Position numbers and translations under genes: made by a program
DNA from: Pelagibius sp.
GTDB taxonomy: Bacteria > Pseudomonadota > Alphaproteobacteria > Kiloniellales > Kiloniellaceae
Direction: 5' to 3'
Length of the DNA: 64,000 nucleotides
Assembly: GCF_028281305.1 (NCBI RefSeq)
Contig: NZ_JANQKD010000096.1
Location: forward strand, 1 to 64,000
The notes under the pieces: generated by a model
Database searches by the model: none
Told to the model about the DNA's origin: nothing
Seen by the model: only the letters and a program-made list of their open reading frames with translations
Part shown: positions 33,113 through 41,694 of the stretch, in pieces
Position numbering within the stretch: the stretch's first letter is position 1
Layout: every line of letters starts with the position of its first letter

Positions 33113-34720
33113 ATGCAAACAAAACCACCCGCTTCCTGCTCGGAAGCGAAGGCGGCCACGGGCTTGGAGATTCTGCTTCTGGGAGAACTGCGGGTAGTCC
33201 GGCAAGGGTCCGAGATCCCGCTCCCGGCGTCGCGCAAGGCCCGGGGCCTGCTGGCCTACCTCGTCGCCACGGGGCGCCCCCACCGCAGAGAGCGGCTCTG
33301 CGAGCTGTTCTGGGATATGCCCGACGACCCCAAGGCGGCCCTGCGTTGGTCGCTGTCCAAGCTGCGCAAGGTGGTCGACGGTCCCGACCGGATCCGGATC
33401 ATTGCGGATCGCGAGCGCGTCACCTTGGATACCGCAGGAGCCCGCATCGACATTCGCGATGCCCACAAGCAGCTGCACCAGGATGCCGAAGCGCTCACGG
33501 TCCCCGAGCTCGAGAACTTGGCACGGCAGTTGGATGCCGTCCTGCTCGACGGTCTCGACGGCGTGGGCGACGAGGCCTTCGACTGCTGGTTGGCGGCCGA
33601 ACGGGAGGATGCCCGCGCGGCGCGGGTCAGGGTTCTCCGCCTGCTGGCCACGCACCCCAACATGACATCCGTCTCCGCGCCGAAGTGGATGCGCCTATGG
33701 CGGGTTGCCGATCCCGAGGGCGTGGCTGCCTTTGAGCAGTCCGCGATCGGGCATGGACAAGGCGCGGAGCTTTGCCCGTCACTGGGCAAGGCTTCCGCTC
33801 CACGCGCGGTGTCGAAACCGGCCCTCATGACCGATGCGGGTCTCTCCACGCGCTCCGGCGGCGCACGGGCGCTGCGCGTGCAACGCATTGGCTTCTGCGA
33901 GGTGCCGGACGGGACCAAGATTGCTTACGCGACTGTCGGTTCCGGGCGCCCGCTGCTGAAAGCCGCCAACTGGCTGACCCATCTCGAGTTTGATTGGACG
34001 AGCCCGATCTGGGGCGAGTGCTTCGCAGAAATCGCGCGCACGCGGACCCTGATCCGCTATGACGAGCGCGGCTGCGGGCTGTCGGACTGGGAGGTGAAGG
34101 ACCTGAACTTCCGCGCTTTCGTCGAGGACCTTGAAACGGTGGCCGACACGCTGACGCTGGAGCGCGTCCCGCTGCTCGGCATATCCCAGGGGGCCGCCGT
34201 GTGCATCGAATACGCCGTGCGGCATCCCGAGCGGGTCTCGGGGCTGATCCTGATCGGGGGCTACGCCGCTGGGTGGCGCCACATCGCGAGCCCGGAGGAA
34301 CAGGCTCGGCGCGAAGCCGTTCGCACACTCACAGAACTTGGATGGGGAACGGACAACCCGGCCTATCGGCATATCTTCTCACAAACCTTCATGCCCGATG
34401 CCGGGCCTGACGAACTCGCCTGGTTCGACGAGTTCCAGCGCGTGACCACCTCGCCGCGCAACGCCGCCCGCTTCCAGGACGCGTTCGGTGAGATCGATGT
34501 GCGCGACCGGCTCGGCCTCGTCAGTGTACCGACGATCGTGCTCCATTCGAAAGACGACCAGCGCATTCCCCTCGAACAAGGGCGGGCCCTGGCTTCAGGA
34601 ATACCCGGCGCCCGTTTCGTGCCGCTGGAGAGCCGCAACCATGTTCTCGTGGACTATGAGCCGGCCTGGCGGACCTGCATGGACGCCGTGCAGAGCTTCA
34701 TGGCGGAGAACAATCTCTAA
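33113..34720 (+). CDS. SARP-type DNA-binding domain fused to an alpha/beta hydrolase
   Basis: A 535-residue fusion. The N-terminal part (about 15-90) is an OmpR/SARP-like winged helix (LLGELRVVRQGSEIPLPASRKARG region), followed by a BTAD-like helical stretch to about 170. A linker leads to an alpha/beta hydrolase from about 255 with nucleophile GISQG (Ser358), acid in HSKDDQRIP (about 481-482) and His510 in SRNHV. The protein may sense a small ester or lactone by binding or cleaving it and then regulate nearby genes. ATG 33113 is preferred over GTG 33065 because AGGA lies upstream. It diverges from the P450 gene. Confidence 0.87.
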   Translation: MQTKPPASCSEAKAATGLEILLLGELRVVRQGSEIPLPASRKARGLLAYLVATGRPHRRERLCELFWDMPDDPKAALRWSLSKLRKVVDGPDRIRIIADRERVTLDTAGARIDIRDAHKQLHQDAEALTVPELENLARQLDAVLLDGLDGVGDEAFDCWLAAEREDARAARVRVLRLLATHPNMTSVSAPKWMRLWRVADPEGVAAFEQSAIGHGQGAELCPSLGKASAPRAVSKPALMTDAGLSTRSGGARALRVQRIGFCEVPDGTKIAYATVGSGRPLLKAANWLTHLEFDWTSPIWGECFAEIARTRTLIRYDERGCGLSDWEVKDLNFRAFVEDLETVADTLTLERVPLLGISQGAAVCIEYAVRHPERVSGLILIGGYAAGWRHIASPEEQARREAVRTLTELGWGTDNPAYRHIFSQTFMPDAGPDELAWFDEFQRVTTSPRNAARFQDAFGEIDVRDRLGLVSVPTIVLHSKDDQRIPLEQGRALASGIPGARFVPLESRNHVLVDYEPAWRTCMDAVQSFMAENNL

Positions 34721-35232
34721 ACGCTATCCATGAGCGCATTTGCGGCTGGGGACAGCAATGGCTTGCGCGCGCCGCTCCGGCAGTCCGCGAGCTTACGCAG
34801 CGATCGTCGGAAGCGGTCCTCTGCGAAGCACGACCAGGGGCGCAGCACGGCCAGGCGCACCGCTTCTGTCTTAAAAAAACCACGGCGTTCAAACGCCAAT
34901 ACAACCCTCCGCACAACGCTGAAACCAACGCTCGCATAACTATATCGCGGCCTGAAGGGCGCCCAGCAAGCCGAAGCGGGGCCATCCGGAAAGGATGGCG
35001 CCGCTTCAGCTTCAGGCGCCCCTCTTTCTTGTACCCGCGGAGCCCGACTGTGACCGAGCAACCCGTTCCCATTGGCAGGCTTCGGCGCGAGCCGGCCGCC
35101 AGAACCTACGGGGTCACCGACAGGCATCAGCCGGGCGCAACCACAGGCGTCGCGCATCTCTCTCCGCGCTCCACCGGGCAGTCGGCCCCGTGGCGCAACC
35201 GATCAACCTAAGGCATTCAAAGGAATCAGCAG
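34721..35232. other. Long intergenic stretch with a strong nested hairpin
   Basis: About 510 bases before the large RTX gene. It has no convincing gene. At 34950-35017 the outer arms GCCTGAAG/CTTCAGGC enclose a 15-base stem (34973-34987 with 34993-35007, one mismatch) closed by a GGAAA loop. It is preceded by a TAACTATAT element and followed by CCCCTCTTTCTT. The layout could be a structured leader, a small RNA or an attenuator. AAGGA at 35219 is the ribosome site of the RTX gene. Confidence 0.55.
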
Positions 35233-37980
35233 ATGTTCGGAACACGCAGGAATCCCTTCGAAACTTTCCGCACCAGGGAGAGCGACCCAGAGGAAAGCAA
35301 TACCGGGATCAGCGGCCGATTCGGCCATGGTCTGAGGATCGGCACTTTCGGCGACGACAACATCGAAGGTGGCGAAGGCCGCGACATCATGCTCGGCCTG
35401 CGCGGCGACGATACCCTAGATGGTGGGAACGGCGACGATGTCATGTTGGGTGGTTTCGGTGACGACAGCATGTCAGGCGGCAACGGCGACGACATCATGC
35501 TCGGCGGTTTCGGCGACGACACCGTGATCGGCAACAGGGGCGAAGACCTCATGCGCGGCGGCTTCGGCGACGATAAGCTCGTGTGGAACAACGGCGACGG
35601 CTCCGACCGGATGGACGGTGGCCGGGGCTACGACACGACCGAGGTCAACTTCTTCACCGATCTGGTCAACAACGACCTGCAGAACGACGACACGGCCCGT
35701 ATTGAGACCGCGGGACGAGGCGTGCAGTTCGCCCGCACCGAAGTGAACGGGCAAACTCAATTTGGGCTCTTCGAACTCGACATCGACGACGTTGAGGCGC
35801 TGGAAGTGAACTTCGGCGGCGGCGACGACACGGCAGAGCTGGTCGGCGACGTGGCCGAGGAGATCGCCATTTCCCTAGACGGCGGCGCGGAAGACGAGAA
35901 TGGCGACACCTTGGATCTGAGCGAACTCGACAGCGCGGCGACAGTCTTTCTGGACATCGAAAGCGCCATAGGGCGCGGTCCCGTTCAGAACGGGCCGGCT
36001 CAGAACAGTCTGGCACAGATCGGCTTGGGCCAAAAGGGTGTCGTCCTGACCGGCGGCGCAGAGGTCGCCGCCAATGACTTCGAGAACGTCATCGGAACGA
36101 ATTTCGACGATAACATCGTCGGCAACTTCGAGGAGAACCGCCTCGACGGCAGGGACGGCAACGACGATATCTTCGGCAGTTTCGGCGACGACACGGTCTT
36201 CGGCGGCAACGGCAACGACACGCTCGACGGCGGCGAGGGCAACGACCTCCTCGTCGGTAACAGAGGCGACGACACCATGCTCGGCGGGTTCGGCAACGAC
36301 CGGATGGTCTGGAACAACGGCGACGGCACCGACCTGATGGACGGCGGCGCCGGGGTCGACACGGCCGAGGTCAACTTCTTCACAGATCTCGTCAATAACG
36401 ACTTGCAGAACGACGACAGGGCGCGCATCCAAACGGCTGCGAACGGTGTACTCTTCGCGCGCACCGAGGTGAACGGGCAGACCCAATTCGGGCTCTTCGA
36501 GATCGACATCCAGGACACCGAGGCGCTGGAGGTGAACTTCGGCGGCGGCGACGACACTGCCGAGCTGGTCGGCGACGTGGCCGACCAGATCGCCATCGCC
36601 CTCGAAGGCGGCGCAGAGGACGAGAACGGCGACACCTTGGATCTGAGCGAACTCGACAGCGCGGCCGTGGTCGCTCTCGACCTCGATGGCGCCGAAGGCG
36701 GCAGCCCGTCCCAGAACGGCATCGTCCAGAGCGGCGGTGGGACGGTCGCCGCCAACGACTTTGAGAACGTCATCGGAACGTCTTTCGACGATACCATCAT
36801 CGGCAATGTCGAGGACAACCGCCTCGAGGGCGGTGACGGCAACGACTTCATCCTCGGCGACTTCGGCGACGATACGATGTCCGGCGGCAACGGTGACGAC
36901 ACGCTTGAAGGCGGCCAGGGCAATGACGTCCTCGTCGGCAACAGGGGTGACGACACCATGCGCGGCGGGTTCGGCAACGACCGGATGGTCTGGAACAACG
37001 GTGACGGCACCGACCTGATGGACGGCGGCGCTGGGTTCGACACCGCCGAAGTCAACTTCTTCACCGATCTGGTCAACAACGACCTGCAGAACGACGACAG
37101 GGCGCGCATCCAGACGGCCGGGAACGGTGTACTCTTCGCGCGCACCGAGGTGAACGGACAGACGCAGTTCGGGCTCTTCGAGATTGACATCCAGGACACC
37201 GAGGTGCTGGAGGTGAACTTCGGTGGCGGCGACGACACGGCCGAGCTGGTCGGCGACGTGGCCGATCAGATCATCATGAGACTTGAAGGCGGCGCAGAGG
37301 ACGAGAACGGCGACACGCTTGACCTTTCTGAGCTCGCCGCCGCCGCGATCGTCCAACTCGACGTCCCCGACGAGGGAGAATCCTCCCAGGACGGCTTTGT
37401 CCAGACCAACGATAGGGAAGTCATCGCAAACGACTTCGAGAACGTGATCGGGTCGGATTTCGACGACCAGATCCTTGGCAACGCAGAGGATAACCGTCTC
37501 GAGGGCGGCAGCGGTAACGACACCCTCTCGGGTTTGGGCGGCGCCGACAGCATCTTCGGCGGCGGTGGTGACGACACCATCTTCTTCGAGGATGGTGCCA
37601 TACTGGACGGTGGCGAAACCGACGAAGTGGGCGGCGACGTGCTGCTGGTCAACGGCACGGTCGACTTCGGCGCGGTGACCACGACCCTCGACAACTTCGA
37701 AGTCGTCTCGACGGAAGACGGCAGCACCGACGATGAGATCACCCTCGGCCTGACCGACATCCTGGACATCATCAGCGGCGACACCGGCGGCGATATCGAT
37801 CTGACGATCCTCGGCGACGGAGACGGCAACGCCGGGACCAGCGACCAGGTGAACTTCTCCGCCGGCGATCTGCTGGGCGGCACCGGCAACCCCCAGGCTG
37901 GCGCCGACTTCACGACCTTCACCTTCAACGACGGCACCACCGTGAACGTGGACAACGACGTCTTCGTGAACGTCAGCTAA
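35233..37980 (+). CDS. Large RTX protein with three long internal repeats
   Basis: A 915-residue acidic protein dominated by GGxGxD-type calcium-binding nonapeptides. Three long repeats begin at about residues 100, 342 and 569 (periods 242 and 227). Each holds a nonapeptide block, the conserved WNNGDG segment, TEVNFFTDLVNNDLQND and the beta-strand-rich VNGQTQFGLFE region, then an ANDFENVIG connector. Repeats two and three are nearly identical, so duplication is recent. There is no signal peptide, as expected for type I secretion; the tail ends in a short strand-rich segment with VFVNVS. No catalytic domain was seen. No secretion genes are nearby. It may be a surface-layer or matrix protein. 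Confidence 0.85.
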   Translation: MFGTRRNPFETFRTRESDPEESNTGISGRFGHGLRIGTFGDDNIEGGEGRDIMLGLRGDDTLDGGNGDDVMLGGFGDDSMSGGNGDDIMLGGFGDDTVIGNRGEDLMRGGFGDDKLVWNNGDGSDRMDGGRGYDTTEVNFFTDLVNNDLQNDDTARIETAGRGVQFARTEVNGQTQFGLFELDIDDVEALEVNFGGGDDTAELVGDVAEEIAISLDGGAEDENGDTLDLSELDSAATVFLDIESAIGRGPVQNGPAQNSLAQIGLGQKGVVLTGGAEVAANDFENVIGTNFDDNIVGNFEENRLDGRDGNDDIFGSFGDDTVFGGNGNDTLDGGEGNDLLVGNRGDDTMLGGFGNDRMVWNNGDGTDLMDGGAGVDTAEVNFFTDLVNNDLQNDDRARIQTAANGVLFARTEVNGQTQFGLFEIDIQDTEALEVNFGGGDDTAELVGDVADQIAIALEGGAEDENGDTLDLSELDSAAVVALDLDGAEGGSPSQNGIVQSGGGTVAANDFENVIGTSFDDTIIGNVEDNRLEGGDGNDFILGDFGDDTMSGGNGDDTLEGGQGNDVLVGNRGDDTMRGGFGNDRMVWNNGDGTDLMDGGAGFDTAEVNFFTDLVNNDLQNDDRARIQTAGNGVLFARTEVNGQTQFGLFEIDIQDTEVLEVNFGGGDDTAELVGDVADQIIMRLEGGAEDENGDTLDLSELAAAAIVQLDVPDEGESSQDGFVQTNDREVIANDFENVIGSDFDDQILGNAEDNRLEGGSGNDTLSGLGGADSIFGGGGDDTIFFEDGAILDGGETDEVGGDVLLVNGTVDFGAVTTTLDNFEVVSTEDGSTDDEITLGLTDILDIISGDTGGDIDLTILGDGDGNAGTSDQVNFSAGDLLGGTGNPQAGADFTTFTFNDGTTVNVDNDVFVNVS
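35530..37270 (+). repeat. Three direct coding repeats in the RTX gene
   Basis: DNA-level repeats starting near 35530, 36256 and 36937 (spacing 726 and 681 bases). Copies two and three are close to identical over several hundred bases, for example from the WNNGDG codons through the GDVADQI codons. Such repeats are likely to recombine and to confuse short-read assembly. Confidence 0.85.
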
Positions 37981-38335
37981 GCGCATTGAACCCTTTGCGG
38001 TTGTTTGCCGCTGCAAAGGCCGATGGAACTCGGTGGAGACTGGCTTGTCGGGCTACTCCTCGCTCTCAAGCCTTCTCCACCGGGTTCCAACCGCGCGCAA
38101 AGGTGCACTCATCTGCAGCGAAGTCCTGTTCCGAGGAGTCACGGCCCATGGCCTGAAGCCGCGCGCCAGGCAGATCTCGTAAGTCAAAGAAAGAACCAAC
38201 GGCAATCGGGTGGTCGTCGGCAAGACGCGACAAACAAGCGAACCGACAACAGCCCCTCAAGTGACCAATCACGCCAGCGGAGGAACGGCCCAAGCACGGA
38301 AACGATCTGGATAAAACGCGCAAAGGACCGAACGG
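37981..38335. other. Intergenic stretch with two hairpins after the RTX gene
   Basis: About 355 bases. CCTTTGC/GCAAAGG forms a first hairpin (37992-38019). A long second hairpin pairs 38025-38039 with 38074-38088 (15 bases, one G-T pair) and continues inside with GGCTTG/CAAGCC (38042-38047, 38067-38072). No T tract follows, so they look like mRNA 3' structure rather than a classical terminator. No gene is seen before 38336. Confidence 0.6.
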
Positions 38336-39091
38336 ATGACCGCACTCCCGCAGCTCCTCGTCGACCCCGCCGTCGCCGACACGGCTGACATAGCGGCGAA
38401 CCTGAAATTCATCACCCTGCCCAATGGCAACTCCCTTGTTATCCACGCCACCAAGGACGCTGCCGATCACAGATTTATCGTTCGAGGACAGCAGTTCGAC
38501 CCGTCAGGCAGTCTGATCGGCGAAGAAGTCACGTTTCATTTCCCGCGTGCATGGGGGGGCGAGCCTCCGGAGTTCGACGCCGTCGCGTTCGGCGGCAATC
38601 GGGTCGCCATCGTGAGCCTGAACCCCTTCGATATCCTCACAATCCGGGATTTCGAGGCGCGCGAAGACGGCACGGAGGTCTTCAGGAGAAAGACCGCTGC
38701 GGACGCGGGGCGGATGTCGGGCGAGGACTGCATGGCGATCACGGTCTCCGCGCTCGGTGACGGCGGCGACAGTCTTGATCGAACGAGCCCGGCGGAGGAG
38801 AGAGACGGGCCGGAAGTCGAATGGCCCGATGGGACCGGCGACCGACCCGCCGCGCCCGGGATCACAGTCTCGCGGTATGGCGACTCGCCCGGCGCCGGGC
38901 GCGATCCTGACTACTTGGCGAATGGGCGACGCCTTCGGGTCCTGGAGCGGTACGGCGTCAATGTCTTTGGCGACAACGTCACAGACAGTGGCCCTGACTC
39001 CAACACCGATCCCAGGGGCGTTGCGCTCGACGACGGCGGCCTTGAGTTTGCTGGCGGCCGCCATGAGATCACGCCGAAGGTGAGACCGTGA
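38336..39091 (+). CDS. Hypothetical protein, possible RTX-associated repeat fragment
   Basis: A 251-residue protein with no signal peptide. Residues about 27-70 (LPNGNSLVIHATKD then VRGQQFDPSGSLIGEEVTF) resemble the repeat LxxGxxVxxW...GQRFDxxGxxxGxEF found in RTX and adhesin-like proteins. The C-terminal half is low in order, rich in Asp, Gly and Pro. AAGGA precedes ATG 38336. It follows the large RTX gene by 355 bases and its end overlaps the convergent cyclase gene by 23 bases. It might be a truncated piece of a larger exported protein or a genuine small companion. Function is unknown. Confidence 0.6.
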   Translation: MTALPQLLVDPAVADTADIAANLKFITLPNGNSLVIHATKDAADHRFIVRGQQFDPSGSLIGEEVTFHFPRAWGGEPPEFDAVAFGGNRVAIVSLNPFDILTIRDFEAREDGTEVFRRKTAADAGRMSGEDCMAITVSALGDGGDSLDRTSPAEERDGPEVEWPDGTGDRPAAPGITVSRYGDSPGAGRDPDYLANGRRLRVLERYGVNVFGDNVTDSGPDSNTDPRGVALDDGGLEFAGGRHEITPKVRP

Positions 39092-40262
39092 AGACCCTGA
39101 ACGTTCCCTCGTGCCCCTTGAGAACCTCGTCAGCCACAACGGCACTCGGTTCTGCCAGCCGCTCGGCAAAGGCCTCGGAAAAGAGGATCGGCTCTCCAAG
39201 CGGGCTGCAGAGACCCTCGATGCGCGACGCGATGTTCACGGCCTGGCCAAGTACGGTGAAGTCTATGCGGGTTGTGGAGCCGATGTTTCCATAGAGGACC
39301 TCGCCGAAGTGCAGGCCCGTGCCAAATCGCAGGCTCGAAGCTTTGCTATGGGTATCGGCCGTCTGCAAGGCCTGGCGGGCAGCAGACAGCGCACTCCGGC
39401 AGGCAGCTTCGGCAGACATGCTTCCCTCATCAGCGGGAAAGATAGCCAGAACGCCATCGCCGATGAGCTTCAGGATTTCTCCGCCATGGCCCTCAACCGC
39501 CCGGGCGACAATCTCGAAGTAGCGGTTCGCCAAGGCCAGGGCCTCTTCGGCCGGCAGGCGATTGCTCAGTCCGGACCAGTCCCTGATATCGCTGACAAGG
39601 ATGGCGGCATTGATTGTCTCGACGTCGCCTCTGGTGATCTGACCCTCCAGCACACGGCGCCCGGTCCGGGGACCGAGGTAGGCTTCGGCAACGGCGAGCG
39701 CAATGCGCCGGGTGCTGAACACCTCCGCGATCGGCGCCACCACCGATGCAATCTCGGTGAAGCACGCGATGTCATGATCGGAGAAGCCGCCGGCTGCGTC
39801 GGTCGTAAAAACAAGGCTGGCGGTCGTACCACTGGAATACAGGAGCGGCAGGCCGAAGTAGTCCGTGGCGCCACGGGCCTTCAATTCGTGCAGAACGGTA
39901 TGGTCGGCCGATGTCAGCGTGGCTGAAAGCCGCTTTCTGAACGCCTGCCCGGTACGGCCGATGATCTCGAGCGGACTGCCGATGTAGCCGGAACGGCCCT
40001 CCAGCCCGTGGGGCGTTTCTATGCGCTCGGTGTCGCCGGCTTCGCGTTCCCAGACCGAGCTGAAGGCGGCAATGAGGGGATGCAGGGTGCGCATGGAAAG
40101 GCGAAGCCGCCAGAGCGGCGCGCCGGCGGACAGCATTCTTTGCCCAAGCTGCTCGACGGTTTCGTCGACATTGTCCGTCAGACGCCCTTCGTCCAGCAGC
40201 CACCGAATGATCGGACCCGAGCGCCATGGGACCGGCTCTGTCCTATGAGGCGTGTCAGTCAT
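39069..40262 (-). CDS. Class III adenylate/guanylate cyclase with N-terminal sensory region
   Basis: A 397-residue soluble protein. The C-terminal cyclase domain is complete: the first Asp in LVSDIRDWSG, the second in IGDGVLAIFP, and the catalytic Asn and Arg in VLGQAVNIASRIEGL. This contrasts with the degenerate domain in the regulator at 19.0-22.6 kb. The N-terminal 190 residues look like a GAF-like sensory module (TDYFGLPLLYSSGTTASLVF region). It makes cyclic AMP or GMP; which one cannot be told here. The start ATG has only a poor ribosome site. It is convergent with the RTX companion gene and lies 35 bases beyond the pyrC stop on the same strand. Confidence 0.9.
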   Translation of the reverse strand: MTDTPHRTEPVPWRSGPIIRWLLDEGRLTDNVDETVEQLGQRMLSAGAPLWRLRLSMRTLHPLIAAFSSVWEREAGDTERIETPHGLEGRSGYIGSPLEIIGRTGQAFRKRLSATLTSADHTVLHELKARGATDYFGLPLLYSSGTTASLVFTTDAAGGFSDHDIACFTEIASVVAPIAEVFSTRRIALAVAEAYLGPRTGRRVLEGQITRGDVETINAAILVSDIRDWSGLSNRLPAEEALALANRYFEIVARAVEGHGGEILKLIGDGVLAIFPADEGSMSAEAACRSALSAARQALQTADTHSKASSLRFGTGLHFGEVLYGNIGSTTRIDFTVLGQAVNIASRIEGLCSPLGEPILFSEAFAERLAEPSAVVADEVLKGHEGTFRVFTVSPSA

Positions 40263-40297
40263 CGATCATGGGTTCAGGCAGCCGCAGCTTCGCGCAT

Positions 40298-41638
40298 TCA
40301 GCCCCGCGGCAGCGTCTCCATGAACTGCACCGGCTCACCCAGCGGATCGCCGGGCAGTTCGTCCTCGCGCATGACGATCCGGCCGCGGATGATGGTCGCC
40401 TTGGGCCAGCCGGTGACGGTCATCCCTTCGAAGGGCGACCAGCCGCATTGGGAAGCCAGCCAGTCGCCGGTGATCTCCCGCCGCGCCTTCAGGTCCACCA
40501 CCGTGAAGTCGGCGTCATAGCCGACAGCGATGCGACCCTTGCGGGCGATGTTGTAGATCCGCTGCGCCCCGGCCGAGGTGAGGTCGACCAGCCGCGGCAG
40601 GGTGAGCCGCCCGGCATTCAGATGATCCAGCAGCAACGGCAGCAGCGTCTGCACGCCCGGCATGCCCGACGGCGTGCGCGGATAGTCGGCCGCCTTCTCC
40701 TCCCGGCTGTGGGGTGCGTGATCGGAGCCGACGACGTCCACGATGCCGCGGCGGACGCCCTCCCACAGGCCGGCGCGGTGGCGCTCGTCGCGGATCGGCG
40801 GGTTCATCTGCGCCAGGGTGCCGAGCCGCTCGTAGCAGTCCGGGGCCGCCAGGGTCAGGTGCTGGGGCGTCACCTCGACGGTGGTCAAGTCCTTGTTGGC
40901 GGCGAGGATCGGCATCTCGTCGGCGGTGGTGATGTGCAGCACATGAAGGCGGCGCCCCGCCTTGCGGGCCAGCTTCAGTATACGCCGGGTGGAGCGCAGC
41001 GCGGTTTCCTCGTCGCGCCAGACCGGGTGCTGGTCGACGTTCGCGCCGTCGCGCACCAGATCGAAGCGCTCGCGCAGGCGCTCCTCGTCCTCAGAATGCA
41101 CTGCAACCCGGCGCGTGCCACTGCTCAGCGCCGCCAGCAGGGTGTCGTCGTCGGCCACCAGCAGGGAGCCGGTGGACGAGCCCATGAAGATCTTGACCCC
41201 GCAACAGCCGGGCAGGCGCTCCAGCTCACCCAGCTTGTCGGCGTTCTCCGCCGCCGCCCCGATGAAAAAGGCATGGTCGCACCAGGCCCGGCCCCGGGCG
41301 CGGGACAGCTTGTCGTTCAGCGCCGCTGCGTCAATGGTGGCCGGGTTGGTATTGGGCATCTCAAAGACCGCGGTGACCCCGCCCAGCACCGCCGCCCGTG
41401 TGCCGCTCTCCAGATTTTCCTTGTGATCCAGCCCGGGTTCGCGGAAGTGCACCTGTGTGTCGATCACCCCCGGCAGAACCGTCAGGCCCGAGGCGTCGAA
41501 AACCTCCGCGGCCCCTCCAGGGTTGAGGTCACCGATGTCGACTATGCGGCCGTCCTTGACCGCAACGGCCGCCGGAGCCAGTCCGGCAGGGGTAAAAACC
41601 TCGCCGCCGGTGATAAGGAGATCCCAATCTTCAGCCAT
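40298..41638 (-). CDS. pyrC: Dihydroorotase
   Basis: A 446-residue amidohydrolase-fold enzyme for the third step of pyrimidine synthesis (carbamoyl-aspartate to dihydroorotate). It is of the long bacterial class I type: metal ligands in DTQVHFREPG, a VKIFMGSSTG loop, a HSEDE segment, HVLHIT and the C-terminal GSDHAPH. ATG 41636-41638 begins MAEDWDLLITGG, as in the family. It is not next to pyrB here. The flanking genes are a cyclase and a glycosyltransferase. The related allantoinase/hydantoinase families are less likely because the DHOase signature fits throughout. Confidence 0.9.
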   Translation of the reverse strand: MAEDWDLLITGGEVFTPAGLAPAAVAVKDGRIVDIGDLNPGGAAEVFDASGLTVLPGVIDTQVHFREPGLDHKENLESGTRAAVLGGVTAVFEMPNTNPATIDAAALNDKLSRARGRAWCDHAFFIGAAAENADKLGELERLPGCCGVKIFMGSSTGSLLVADDDTLLAALSSGTRRVAVHSEDEERLRERFDLVRDGANVDQHPVWRDEETALRSTRRILKLARKAGRRLHVLHITTADEMPILAANKDLTTVEVTPQHLTLAAPDCYERLGTLAQMNPPIRDERHRAGLWEGVRRGIVDVVGSDHAPHSREEKAADYPRTPSGMPGVQTLLPLLLDHLNAGRLTLPRLVDLTSAGAQRIYNIARKGRIAVGYDADFTVVDLKARREITGDWLASQCGWSPFEGMTVTGWPKATIIRGRIVMREDELPGDPLGEPVQFMETLPRG

Positions 41639-41694
41639 CTGTACCGTCCTTTGTTGAGCCCACTCCCAATCGCGCTTGTGCCCCTCTTGGCCGC

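Noticed and set aside
35875-38016. A 713-residue opposite-strand frame across the large RTX gene
   Set aside because: The repeated GGC-GAC codons keep the reverse frames open. The protein is low-complexity and has no family features.
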